The position numbers were made by a program, and so were the translations under genes. The notes beneath the pieces are model-generated. The model did not search any database, was not told the DNA's origin, and saw nothing but the letters and a program-made list of their open reading frames with translations. This document shows positions 20,444 through 32,360 of a stretch of DNA of 64,000 nucleotides, in pieces; position 1 is the stretch's first letter, and each line of letters begins with the position of its first letter. The stretch covers positions 2,542,001 through 2,606,000 of the forward strand of contig CM053329.1 of NCBI GenBank assembly GCA_028583605.1. Reading direction: 5' to 3'. The DNA comes from Dastarcus helophoroides. Lineage: Eukaryota > Arthropoda > Insecta > Coleoptera > Bothrideridae.

Positions 20444-20557
20444 TGGGGTTGCTAGTCCTCCATCGGGCGCCTCCCCAGGTAGCGTATAGGGGAATGCCTT
20501 CCAGATATGAGTGGTACCGAGGAAATGAAATACTCGGGGTGAACCAAAACTAGCACA
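20444..20557 (+). ncRNA. candidate HDV-like ribozyme at the Dong-like 5' end
   Basis: Nested pairings in HDV order can be drawn by hand. P1 is UGGGG (20444-20448) with CCCCA (20473-20477). P2 is UGCUAG (20450-20455) with CUAGCA (20550-20555), perfect. P3 is UCC (20456-20458) with GGG (20465-20467), enclosing loop UCCAUC. P1.1 could be CC (20460-20461) with GG (20478-20479). The single-stranded GAACCAAAA before the second P2 strand resembles J4/2 with its catalytic C. The intervening 20480-20540 would be a long P4. Such ribozymes are known at the 5' ends of R2 and R4-type LINEs. P1 is short (5 bp) and the start base is U rather than G, so activity is uncertain. Confidence 0.6.
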
Positions 20558-20869
20558 GGACATGTCGGGACTCAAGGTTAGAAGCGGTGCCCAGCAGCGC
20601 CTGTTCTTCAAGTTAGGAGCGGCTGAAATATAAGCTATCGGAGGCTCGCTGGCAGAAGCTCTAAAATGCACTTACCCTTAAAATGATATTATGGTTCGCA
20701 CAAGAAAGAACAGTCCGGAGGACTGAAACGGCAGGATCCAGATGGGAACCATCGTGAAGATGTCCTGCATTAGACCCTGGCAATGATCAAGGACCAGCTC
20801 TACCTGACAGAAGTATTTGGGCAGAACAACCTCTGCCAACCACCCTATCAGGAAGAATAAGATAACGGA

Positions 20870-23800
20870 CAAAATGGACAGAAGAAATAAACGAATTTAT
20901 TTATAACCGTTATCTGATACTAACAAAAATGGAATCCAATACAAACGGATATAGCAAAGAACTACACTCAGAAACAATTAAAAACTGTCCACAACTTGCT
21001 TCCAAGACGGTACAAAACATCATAGATTAAAAAAGAACCATAATAAGAACAAATGGAATTACAAGGGTAAGAATGGGCGAAATCAGACAGAAAGTAGCAA
21101 TAGAATTAGGATTGGAGAATAGAGAAAATAATATTCCTGAAGAAACCAAAGAAAATGAAAATATAGATAATGAACAAAGGGAAGAACAACAAGAAGATCA
21201 TCAAGAAAGAGAAACAAGACACTGGAAGTGGACATATGTAACTGTTATGAAGAAACATTTAGTGAATACGCAGACATAAGATCTAATATGAGACCAAATA
21301 TCCCAAAATTTAAAACGAATAATTACACGAAAGAAATAATTAACATAATAAACAGGCTGATTAGCCAAAAAATTCAAAACAACATCTAGTAGATATCTAC
21401 AATCTAGTTTATATTGGAGCAGTAACAGTAATAAAAATGCATAAACAAAACGTAGATAACTTAAAAATTAGAAAAACAGTGCGGAAAAACCGAAAACCAC
21501 CACGGGAGGAAAGATTCGATCGCAAAATAAAAGAACTACGTAGAGAAATAGGTCAAATAATACAAGCACAAAAACAAACAGCAAGTAGAAAAACCCACAG
21601 AAAATCAAAGAAAATTATAGAAAAATATATAACCATATCTTGTAGTGGCTGCAAAACGATTAAAAACGTATAAGAACAGTCATCAACGAAAGCAAGATAA
21701 TCACAATTTCAGCACAGAAACAATTTCATTGGCAGCTAGCACAACAACAATACGAATAAAAAGAAAACCCAGAATTAGAAAGCGCAAGAGGATACTGGGA
21801 GACTATCTGGTCAGAAGAGAAACAACGTGAAAAAAGAGCCCCATGGATTGAAGAGGAGAAGAGACATACTCACAACAAAACAGAAATAAACAATAACCAT
21901 AAAAGAAGTAGAAAATGCTATTAAAAAACACAAAATTGGAAGGCACCCGGCTAAGACAAAATACATAACTATTGGTGAAACAAATTCAACAGCACCCACC
22001 AAAAAAATTTAGCGCTCGTTACAAAGATACAGATAATGAAGATATACCTGAGTTTATGACTGAAGGTATTACATATTTACTCTCCAAAACCATACCAGCA
22101 AGTAGTGATCCCAGTAAATATAGACCGATTACTTGTTTTCCCACAATATATAAAATATTTACCTCTATTATTACAGAAAAAATCCCTCACCACTTAGAAA
22201 ATAACGACATACCTAAGTGGGCACAAAAAGGACGCAGAAAAGCTACAAAAGGTTGCAAGGATTAACTCACAATAGACGCAGTTGTGACAGGAAAAATAAA
22301 AAGAGCCCAAAAATATCTTTATTTGGCCTACATTGATTATAAAAAAGTATTTGATAGCGTCCGACATTCATGGCTGATAGAAATATTACGTATTTATAAA
22401 ATCGATCCACATATCTTAGGTACTATGAAAAAAGCAATGAAAAAATGGAAAACTACTCCTACTATAGGTACAACACAAAGAAACATAGGAAGTGCAAACA
22501 TTCGGTCAGGAATCTTTCAAGGAGACGCGCTTAGTACTTTATGATTTTGCATGGCACTAAATCCGCTTTCCAATTTCATTAACGGAAAAATAAAGGCGAA
22601 GTACTTCTAGAAAATCAAAACATAAGCCACTTATCTTATATGGACGATATCAAATTATTTGCGGAAACAAAAATGACTTACCATAACTAATAAATATGTG
22701 GCTACCTACATGACATAAAAATGCAGTTTGGATTAGACAAATGTCGAATAAACGCAATGGAAAAAGGAAATGGATAAGACATGAGGGTTGTGATACAGAA
22801 CAAGGACGAATAGATGGAATGTAAGAAGAAGAGTTATATAAATACTTAGGGTACGAAGAAGCCAGATGAATTGATTGCAAACGGTCCAAAAAATTACTGA
22901 CCGACAAGTTTAAAACAAGACTAAAACTATTAATGAAGACAAAACCATACTATAAAAATATGCAATCAACACATTCGCAATATCCATCTGACGTACAGTT
23001 TTGGAATACTTACATGGACAAAAACAGAGTTAGAAGACCTAAATACCATTGAAGCATACGTACATTAAGTACAAAATACCGGCTCCATCATCCCAAAAGC
23101 ACAATTGAAAGATTTCATCTACCACGCCCACAAGGAGGCCGTGCAGTAATTGACATTACCAACCTTTATGACAAACAGACTACAAATTTAAGAATATACT
23201 TTCATGAAAAGCAACATAAAACAATATATACAGATGCATAGTCTCGCTCGATAGAAATATCACCCCGTTAAAGCTATCCACAGAACTAAACGTACCGGCT
23301 GAACCCAACAACAGAATCAAACGATGGCTCAGCAAGGAACTACATGGTAGATATCCAACGAGTCTGAAGGCAGGGCACATAGACGAAAAAGCCTCCCTAG
23401 AATGGTTAACCAGAGGATAATTGTTCCCAGAAACAGAGGGATTCACCATTGCCATTCAAAATCAAGTCCTCGCCACAGCAAACTACCTCAAATAGATAAT
23501 GAAACAACCAGCAGTAAACACCAACTGTAGAATGTGTGGAAATCAAAATGAAGCCATCGACCATGTCATAAGTGGATGTCGAACACTGGCGCCAACAGAG
23601 TACACGCAGAAACAATAATGTAGAAAAAAACAGTACACCAAACAATTCTAAGACAATTCAAAAGAGAACATCAAAAGATACCCTATTACAAATGCAATCC
23701 AGGCACAGCAACAGACGAAGATGAATTTAAACTATATTGTAATAGAGATATAATCAGAGACGTCACAATACATAACAATAGACCACACTTAGTAATCAAA

Positions 23801-24109
23801 GTAAAACAAACAAGAAGAACATATCTAATAGAATTTTCGGTACCGTTGTCTAATAATATCCAAAGAAAATATACAGACAAGATAAACAATTGCCTACCAC
23901 TCTCAACAGAAATAAAAGAAATGTGGGATCAAGAAAGAGTTATCATACTGTTCCTCATTATTTGCGCTAAGGGCGTACTGTCTCATTCACTTATTAGAAA
24001 GTTAGAAGAACTTCGCATAAACTCTAATATCTATATAGAAATGCAGAAAATTGTCCTGTTAGAAACATGTGCTACTGTAAGAAAAGTATTAAATGAAGAA
24101 AACGTGTAA
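20870..24109 (+). pseudogene. R4/Dong-type polyprotein, full architecture, many stops
   Basis: The N-terminal region reads KWTEEINEFIYNRYLILTKM, then VQNIID and GEIRQKVAIELGLE (about 20876-21120). The linker at 21437-21640 has KIKELRREIGQII. The RT begins at 22081 with SDPSKYRPITCFPTIYKIF, then IDYKKVFDSVRHSWL, SGIFQGDALSTL and, in another frame, SYMDDIKLFAET (about 22633-22668). A decayed connector follows, with a C..CG...EAIDHVISGC finger near 23530-23580. The endonuclease-like tail at 23700-24109 has NRPHLVIKVK and LIEFSVPLSNN and ends LLETCATVRKVL. In the endonuclease RPD motif the Asp is replaced by His. Numerous frameshifts and stops show it is dead. Confidence 0.8.
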
Positions 24110-24242
24110 AATTATCTGTAGGAAACCAAAAGCACCGCGTCGTCTCAAAAATAACATGCTAAAATACCATATCCTCTGTACTCTGATACTGGAATGGAAG
24201 ATTACACCAAGGATACATCTTGTGAACAAGAAAATAATAATA

Positions 24243-26270
24243 ATCACTGCATACTGTTTAATGCAACTCAAAAGGCAAGTGTAGTGTTTTAAAGACAAAC
24301 ATTAAAATATACAAAGATAAGCAAAATATTTTCTATCATTTATAATATATTTTATTAATTTGAATTTATCTTCTTTTTTTATCACTTGAATGAGTTTCCA
24401 GATTTTCTAAGAATCTATTATAAATTATAATAATAAATACAGCGGCTGAAATACAATTAAAGGTTGTTTTAAAACACCGTTAATCCTTTCTTTTGTGAAT
24501 CACTTAAAATCTTTTTCAAGTGCTACAATATCAGCATTTATTTTTCAACCAACTCGTAAAAAGTGCATTAGTACATAACTGCGACGAGATAAGTGTAGTA
24601 AGTTAATGCAGCAACATTCCTCCCATAACGCTGGACTTGAATACAGCTTGTAAAATGATGAAATGTCACTTTAATGTAACACTAATTTAGCTTTAATACC
24701 TGCTGTGCTTTAAGCCATGAAAAAGTTGCTGTAGAAATTGCATACCAACCTTCGGTTACTTGCTATTCAGTTTATTTCTAGTGATTCTAGTGGTTATTGT
24801 TTCATAATTTTATTTGGGTAGAGGTATTAAAATGTTCCTTCCTGAATCGGCAATCAACTGCACTTAAAGAATTTGTCACCATTTTTTGGACAATATGTCT
24901 TAAACCATGAAAGGGCCCCTAAAACTACAGTGTTTGGAGCTCTTTTAAAAAGTCAAAAAAATGCGAATGGAAAACATCACTACATATTTTTATTTAGTGA
25001 CTGTTAATTAGTTCCTAAGGTTAGCTTTATAGAAATTAAATCTAAATTTTGATAAATGGTAGAATAACGATTTTTTTCTGGGATTTGTATTATGCAAAAT
25101 CTTCGATGATATCTTTAAATCTAATTTTTGAAGGATATAATTGTCTATACCCATGATTGAGAAATTAATAAATCGTTCGTAATTCGTTCTTTTTATCCTT
25201 TTAGCTATAAATAGAAGTACACTCCATTAAAATTGACGAAGAAGGGAAACAAATTCCTAGCAAACATGTAGCAACTTCCACATTTAAAAATTTTCTTTCC
25301 AATTTATTTACTTTAATTAGAGCATGTAAGGTTGAGATACTCAAGTCTCACAAAGTATGTGCAAAGTTTTCCCTCTTAAATTATGATTTAAGCTCATTAG
25401 CGTTAAGGTCTTCGTTATTAATCTTTAAAAATCCTTTTAATCTACTTGTCAAGTGGTTATAGTGAATTATTTTTAATCGAGTGAGAAAGAAAACTAAAAC
25501 GTTTGTTAACTTCCATGTACGACTCCAAACTTTACTGAAAATTAGCGTAAAATGTGCATAGAAAGAAATGATCCCATTGAACATATATTTTTACCATTTA
25601 ACTCTACAACGTCTGTTGGTCCTTTAGAAAAAGTGCAGCTTATACTGGGAATCCTTTTTCTTTAAAAATTAACTTTATTAGGAGTATAGAATTTTTCTTT
25701 TGCAGCCCATTTACTCTGGTCGAAATTATTGCGTGCGCTACTGATAAAGAGATGGGGATAGTTTTATATGTAACGTCCATTGTCATTATTTTTTAAAGGC
25801 TTGTTTTATTGATGATTGCTAAAAGGTCATTCTATATCAGCACCAGGGGAGGTTAAGAAATATTTTTTTACAATAGTTTGAGTCTCACTTTTTTATTTAA
25901 ACTTCAGGGATATAAATATTTACCCAAACATTAAGAGCATCAACATGTGCAGAGCCTCTGGTTTCAGACAGAGAAACTTCAGAATTTATTTGCACCTGAA
26001 CAATCAATCTATCAACATTTTCCATTGATGATTTGAACCGAAAATAAAATAACACACCTACGTAAATTTAAAAATTCTAACGCCAATTTTTAGTTAAATT
26101 GAACTAAAAATTGATACCTTCTTTTTTTAAATGACGTCAGCATTTTATGATTATAATGAAATAATAATTTTTATTTGATAAAGTAATGTTCCGCTATTTT
26201 TCTGAATAAGAAAATATTTGAGATGTAATATTAAGGGTTACTATCTATTAACTAGTTTCTAATTGAACAA
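24243..26270. other. AT-rich spacer without recognisable feature
   Basis: Nothing recognised by eye on either strand. The minus-strand frame at 25381-25584 shows no motif. Confidence 0.35.
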
Positions 26271-26274
26271 AAAC

Positions 26275-26395
26275 ACTCCCTAAAATTTGAAGAAGTGAAA
26301 AGGTATGTAGACCTAGGTGTTCTAATAGACAAATGATCTAAGAAAGATTCGGAAGTAAAGATAGCAGAAAAGCAACAGATAGAATTAAACGTAAT
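26275..26395 (+). pseudogene. short LINE RT C-terminal scrap
   Basis: The plus strand reads LKFEEVKRYVDLGVLIDK, stop, SKKDSEVKIAEKQQIELN. It resembles the post-RT block F..V..F.YLGV.I....K...E...RI of arthropod LINEs. It is only about 40 codons with one stop and has no flanking LINE sequence, so the call is tentative. Confidence 0.4.
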
Positions 26396-26599
26396 ATTTT
26401 TCTTTCCCAGAAGAACAGGTTTTCTTCAATTTTTTGGTCATAGTCCTGATTCACGACCATACACCACCATAGGTTTCAAAACGGTTTTACACAAAGTAAT
26501 TTTAACCTTATAAGAGATAATCTCTTTTGACCTTTATTTTTAATTAAGTCCACACGACTAAATAGAATAATGTCAAATTTCCGTAAAAAATAGATATTT

Positions 26600-27640
26600 C
26601 TGACCTAAACATTTATGAAAATAGATCCTTTTCAGAATTTCGGATTTTCTCAAAAAAGTTTTAGGTTCAAATGGAGTTTTCCTCGAAGTTAAAAAAAAAG
26701 CAACTTTCTTAATAAAGATTTTAATCACAGAATGTCAACGTCATTCACAACATGTTGACTTAACCCGCAAGTTGAATTTAATTTTAAAAAGTGTAATTTC
26801 AAAGCTTAAATTTAAAAAAATGTCTAAAAAATTAGTTTTATTTTTATTCTGAAGTTCTTGCAATATTTTGTGGTTTTTCTTTTAAAAGTAAAATGGTTAT
26901 AATCTTGAAGTTTTAAGTATTATCTCCAAATATTCAGATTTTCTTTAAATTTTAACTTTTTCTGAAAATTTGGACCTTTAGCGGCAAATTTCAGTTTTAT
27001 CTCCAAATTTCAACTCAAAATATTGGGAATAAAGTTGAAAGTTTGAGTGTAAAGTAAGTCGAAAGTTCGACGTAAGAGTCGAAATATTGGAAAGAAAATT
27101 AAAAATTTGAAATTTGAAAACACTGAAATTTAGTTTTTTTATTTTGAAAATTATATTTCATTTTGAAATTTTTTGCAAAATGTTTATTTGCATCTCAAAA
27201 CCTTGACTTTTTTTGGAAATATCAAGATTTTTTTGAAATTACATACATCTTTAATCAAATTTGTACACAAAACAAAGAAAAAAGTTTAAGAACGAACATT
27301 AGACTTTCAAATTAGAATTTTAAGAAAAGTATTAAAAATATTGAAATCTGAACTTAATATTTGTAGAAAAATAGAAGAAATTATAGAAAAAAAACTAAAG
27401 ATTGCTAAAAGAAAAAGATTTACTCTTGAGGACATTTTCGAAATTTTCAACTTAAATTAAGAATTTTTATCTGCATTTCGATTCCAAATTTAGACTTTAA
27501 ATAAATGTCGGAACTTCAATACTAAGTTGTAATTTTGTGAAATAACTCGAATTTACAAAATAGTAATTTTAAAGTTAGGATGCTTACTCGAAATCTTCAT
27601 ATTGAAATAGATAGGGCATTTTAATTTAAAGGCAATATAT
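26600..27640. repeat. degenerate low-complexity block 2
   Basis: Same texture as 2640-4720: irregular repeats of GAAATTT, TCGAAA, TTTGAAATT and AAAATTTGA, lacking coding potential or a constant period. Confidence 0.5.
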
Positions 27641-30533
27641 GCAAGGTTTGATAAATACAATATAAAAGAGTCCCATGATTTACATTTTAGCATGTTTCAC
27701 TTAGGTAAGTGAACGGGTCGCAGAAAATACGCCCCCCAAAAATTCATTTTTATTTATTTTTCTTTTTGCTGATGTTAAATATATTAAATAGCATAAGACC
27801 ATTACATTTTGCAGTCAAGCAGATTTGAGAAACACCAGGTTTAATAATTACAAGAAATGAAAATAGACACAAAAACTCGAGAACGGAAGGAAAATATCTT
27901 GCCTGCAATTCATTAAACCAACGACTTGTTAAGAAAAGTTTATCACAAAATGTATGTATTCATTAAAGTTGTTCGCGTTTTACGTCTCCAGTAAATTTCA
28001 GAATTCATTTCAGGCAGCTAGCTATTGTTTAACTTGTTCAATTCACTGAATCAACAAGTGAGTTATTTCTAGCAAAGCACTTTTCAACTTGTTCCAATAA
28101 GTCCTGCAGTGGAGTTGCGGCATTGCGGATCTGCTCATCCAACTTCCTACCACACAAGCAGAAATATCATGCATTCAGGTTGTTGGTAATGCTGAAGAAT
28201 AACGGCATCGGCAGAAAATTAAATTCAAGGAATGGTCGCGTGAAGGAGTTACATTTTATTCATGCCGATTACTTTATTGTTTCGAATGGTCATTAATCTA
28301 CATTACATTTGTAAAATTTGCCGGAACTAATAACGCGCAATGATACCGTGCCTGAAATAATTAACTAAGAATGTAGTGAATGAAGACATCTATTGTCGAC
28401 ATAAACAATCAAACTATATTAATATTGTTCATTTGCGCGTAAGTATAAATAGTTTAAAATTTAAAATCTCTGTCTTCTTTAAGGTTCTTTACTCGAATCA
28501 ATTATTTTGAAGAAAAAACAATTTCCTAAAATAACCACTGCATTCGAAAATAAGAAAATCCAATTAAGGCACCTATGTCTTTAGTTTTTAACAGCACCCT
28601 ATTTATATGAACAAGGAAAGCCGAAAATATATTAATAATATGCCACGCATTTACAAATAGTTAACCTGCCATCAAAAATATATTATCCAAATTGAGTCAC
28701 AGCTTAATTAAGATTGTAGAAGTTTCTCCTTTTAGGGCGCGTTACGTGATTGCAGCCAATAAGGCACTTTATTAGCATAATTTCGAAAAGCCCGACATTT
28801 TCACAATTAAATTAGTAGGCTTAGATTGCGTGGAAGTAGATCTCGTTCTTGCTAAGTGCACTTCGGTCCTCCCCTCACAATTAAATAAATTACTTTAATC
28901 AAATAATAACACCCATCTATAAGGATTTAACATTAGAATTTGTGTCCTTGTTTTGTTGCTTTTAAAATATATGCTCGTGATAATTCGTTAGAAAATTTAC
29001 AAATGGATGAGCTTTCTTCTGAAACATATGCCATCAATAACGCGAGAATTTTCGTATGACATCTGAATCTTTGATGTATTCTAAAGATAATTATGTTCAG
29101 AGAACTGGCATTTGTTCAAGCTGTGCTACAATTAGATATTCACTTTACTGATACGAAAACGAATGAACAAGGAGGTATATAGATAATATCTTGTAGACAT
29201 TTCGAGTGTTTTAAGACGTAATATATTTGGGAGTGTTTAAATCTCTCTAGCTAGTCAAGGGGTTCGCTTTTGTATGAACTTTGAATAAATCTGTTACGGG
29301 AGACATACTTTAACTTATTTTAGAGGTTGCAGATGTTAAACGAAGTTTATAAAGTTTCGACGAATTTTTAATTGGCTTTAGAACTTTATGTTCTCGATAT
29401 ATTTTACTTCAAAATTTGTCATCTGTGCTTTGGAAATATAAAAGCCTGCAATAATATTTAGTTTTGCTTTTGGTCTTATAATTTATATCGCAGAGAATGA
29501 AATACATAAAAGTGTGTAAAAGAGGATATTCTTAAATAATTCGCAAAAGATATGAAAAGTTACAGGAATGATGATTTCTAAATCGAGAAAACTACCAAAT
29601 GAAGTTTCTTCTGGCAGTCCAATCACCTTGTTTTCTGTAATTTCCAACTTATTCCAAAATATACTCCTTAACAGGTTGTAGACAAAAATATAAATCCATA
29701 ATTCAATTCAACAGCTCCAGGTAGAGTTATTTGATTTCAAATTAGATCCACAGGATACAATATACAAGATGTCTCAGTCAGAAAGTGATTAATTTTAATT
29801 ACGTGTTCCAAAGGCTTGGTAAAGATAGAGGAAGGTAAACTTCCCTAATTTGCAACAAATAACTTACAACTTCAATGGTAAGTAAGGTAGATGGGTGAGA
29901 GTGAAATGTCGGTAACTAAAAGTTAAGAAATATTTATGTCATTATTTCGCCGTAAAATTCTTTGTGTTCACGCACTTAAAACAAACATAAACATAATTGC
30001 ACATATTGCCCTTATTATCGAAAAAATACAAAGAACTAGACTGGCAATGTGGATTATCGGATAATAGGATTATTCACAGAAATACCTAATTTTTTACTAG
30101 ATGAATAATTCCTTTCCTTTCCATTATTTACCTAAATCACGAAGACTGAGATTTACCAAATAAGCATTCATAGTGCTAAAACCATATACTTATTAAGTAT
30201 ATGGCTAAAACCAAAGCACTTGTCAATGATGATAACGGTCCAAACATAGTTGATCAACATTTTATTCAACAGACAGATCGGAAGGAGGGAAACCATTGAA
30301 CAACTAAATCTCCTGAATTTTATCCATTCTTTTTTGTTTTTATTTTGTAGTCCAACTGATATAGAGAATTCATATATAAATTAGAGCTACTAGAACTGCA
30401 TCCATGATGTTCGATATTCTTCATGACCTTTTACTTTGGTTCAATACATGGTTCAAAATTACCTTGGCGAAAATTTTAAGACCTATTTAAAGTGATAAGT
30501 GAACAAATTTTGTTAAATGTATCAGTCTATTAG
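27641..30533. other. no gene; possible conserved islands and a short palindrome
   Basis: No coding motif seen. About 28080-28200 and 28700-28880 are less AT-biased and look like unique sequence. A near-perfect palindrome (CCATATACTTA/TTAAGTATATGG) sits at 30182-30205. The rest is AT-rich. Confidence 0.3.
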
Positions 30534-30559
30534 CCCTTTACCACATCGGCAATTAAATG

Positions 30560-30608
30560 AATAATTACGCGATACGTATTTCGCCAGCAGAACTGGCATT
30601 TTCAAACG
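30560..30608 (-). ncRNA. degenerate hammerhead-like motif, left arm of PLE family 2
   Basis: Minus strand: UUGAAAA in place of CUGANGA, one U, hairpin GCCAG-UUCUG-CUGGC, GAAA, the self-pairing AUACGUAU, C and GCG. Layout is that of a type I hammerhead, but invariant C3 is U and G8 is A, so it should be inactive. Confidence 0.45.
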
Positions 30609-30703
30609 CTATCTAATCTAAAAAGATTAGCAAAAGATGCATCGACGTCATCTGCATTGAGATTCAAATTGATACTGGTGGTCTTTTGCTTTCTTTCCTA
30701 TTT

Positions 30704-31870
30704 CTAATTGTTTAACACATCTGGTGCATGCAATTTTGACCTGCCACAAATAGCTTTCAATAAACTGGAGGCCGCCAATGGTCCTTTATCTCCGTTAAGG
30801 GTAACTGGCCTCTGATTGATATAAATTGTCTCGTATGCATCAAGTTCTCTGCTATTTGTTACCGATCTTAACAATTTTAAATTTTCAATGTTAATTTTGT
30901 GTCCTGTACTTATCATATGTAGGGCGACACTTCATTTTTCTTCTCTATTGTATCTAAAATGAGCGATATGTTCTTTAAATCTGATTTTAATGGATCTCTT
31001 GGTCTGTCCAACATATGATAAATTACAATTGTTACAGCTTATTTCGTAAATTCCGGACTTCTCAATCTTGTTCCAATTTATCTTTAGCATTACCTAAATT
31101 ATTGCGGAGACTGTTATTGGCTGTGTACACTACTTTTACGTTGTTTTCTTTTAGAACTTTATTAATTTTATTGGTGATATTTGGGTAAAATGGTAATTTC
31201 ACAACCGTTGTTGGAGTGTTATCTTTAGATTGGTCAAGCTTAGAGCAATCCTGAATTATTTTCTTAAATCTACATTTTCTTAACATGCTGTTTACTATTT
31301 CTACGGAGAAACCATTAAAAATCGCAACATCTTTAATGTAAGCTAATTCTTTTGTATATCTGGATTTACTTAGAGGAATATTTAAAAGCCTGTTGATTAA
31401 AAAACGTATACTTGCTGATTTCTGTTGTGGACAATGATTAGAATCAGCTGTGATAAAGCGATTTGTATTGGTTTCTTTTCTGTATATATCGAACTCTAAA
31501 GTATTTTTATTTCTAATAACCAAGATATCTAAAAACGGGAGTAATCCATTGGTTTCTTTTTCAAATGTAAAGTTAATTGAATTGTATTTTAAGTTTAACT
31601 TATCAACGAAATCTTGAACTTGATATTTATTGGTGTCAAAAACTGCAAAAATGTCGTCTACGTATCGTATCCAAATTCAAGGAAAGTTTATTAATTCATT
31701 TTTGATTTCTTGTTCAAAATTGTCCATGAAAAGATTTGCTAGAAATGGACTTAATGGATTTCCCATGATGGTACCATTTGTTTGTTTATAAAATTTATTG
31801 TCAAACTGGAAGACGTTCTGTTTCATGCATAATGAAGTTAGAGTTAAGTTAGAGATAAAGGACCATTGGC
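30704..31870 (-). pseudogene. Penelope-like RT and GIY-YIG endonuclease, partial
   Basis: Read on the minus strand: QFDNKFYKQTNGTIMGNPLS, then PFLANLFMDNF (31740-31815) and the catalytic IRYVDDIFAVFDTNKYQ (about 31625-31675). FTFEKETNGLLPFLDILV closes the RT. The open frame at 31062-31523 continues with DIYRKETNTNRFITADSNH and the linker IPLSKSRYTKELAYIKDVA. After a frameshift near 31060 comes SGIYEISCNNCNLSYVGQTK, then FKEHIAHFRYN, and the tail INIENLKLLRSVTNSRELDA ends LLKAICGR. YVDD, GIY and YVG are all visible. At least one stop within the RT, a frameshift before the nuclease and a missing N-terminus make it inactive. Confidence 0.85.
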
Positions 31871-32028
31871 GGCCTCCAGTTTATTGAAGGCTATTTGTGG
31901 CAGGTCAAAATTGCATGCACCAGATGTGTTAAACAATTAGAAAGAAAGCAAAAGACCGCCAGTATCGATTTGAATCTCAATGCAGATGACGTCGATGCAT
32001 CTTTTGCTAACCTTTTTAGATTAGTGCG

Positions 32029-32073
32029 TTTGAAAATGCCAGTTCTGCTGGCGAAATACGTATCGCGTAATTA
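32029..32073 (+). ncRNA. degenerate hammerhead-like motif, right arm of PLE family 2
   Basis: Plus strand mirror of the motif at 30560-30608, with the same two core substitutions (C3 to U, G8 to A). Helices II and III are preserved. Identical changes in both arms mean they arose before or during the event that made the inverted copy. Confidence 0.45.
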
Positions 32074-32208
32074 TTTATTTAATTGCCGATGTGGTAAAGG
32101 GGTGAAACCTTCTTTGGACTTAATCACAAGCCACAGTGTTTAGTTCAGTGCTTTAGTCTATCAGACTTGATTACTACAGCTTTGAATTATTGTTTATAAG
32201 AATAGATC

Positions 32209-32360
32209 GATTAATAATAGTAATAATAATAATAATAATAAAGTTCCTTAACCAATAATAACAGTGACTGCTTATGTCAGATCTTGCCAACAGGCCGATG
32301 TGAATAAGATATGCATAACCGCATCAACGAGATAAAAATTAAATAATAATAATAATGCTA
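32209..32360. repeat. TAA arrays enclosing a 100-bp insert
   Basis: A TAA array at 32211-32241 and another at 32342-32356 enclose about 100 bp that ends in ATAAAAATTAAATAATAATAAT. The arrangement matches a short insertion of a TAA-targeting retroelement (Dong-like 3' end or SINE), but no coding or known 3'-end match is visible. Confidence 0.45.

Larger units (their letters stand above)
20444..24242 (+). mobile_element. near full-length R4/Dong-type LINE, copy 2
   Basis: A 3.8-kb element set between TAA arrays, placed head to tail directly after copy 1. It has a structured GC-rich leader (20444-20680), a decayed ORF from about 20700 to 24109, a short 3' untranslated part and a terminal TAA array. 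Both copies have the same architecture but are clearly diverged at the protein level, so they represent separate insertions rather than a duplication of one. The tandem arrangement is explained by a shared preference for TAA repeats. Confidence 0.8.
30534..32102 (-). mobile_element. Penelope-like element, family 2, with inverted terminal arms
   Basis: The left arm (30534-30790) and right arm (31855-32102) are inverted copies of one terminal sequence, close to identical over about 250 bp. Between them the minus strand encodes the end of the RT, the linker and a GIY-YIG endonuclease. The right arm joins the RT body at a short shared word (GAGATAAAGGACC), again suggesting joining through microhomology. 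Each arm contains a hammerhead-like but mutated motif. The sequence differs clearly from family 1, so two PLE lineages of the same architecture are present. Confidence 0.85.

Noticed and set aside
20435..20872. Two minus-strand open frames (78 and 64 codons)
   Set aside because: They lie antisense to the structured 5' leader and N-terminal region of the Dong-like element and have no motif.
30182..30205. Perfect-looking 24-bp AT palindrome
   Set aside because: No T-run, gene end or element boundary nearby; AT palindromes of this size are common in such DNA.
32211..32241. TAA array as a CRISPR-like or satellite array
   Set aside because: Plain trinucleotide microsatellite; no spacers of constant length.
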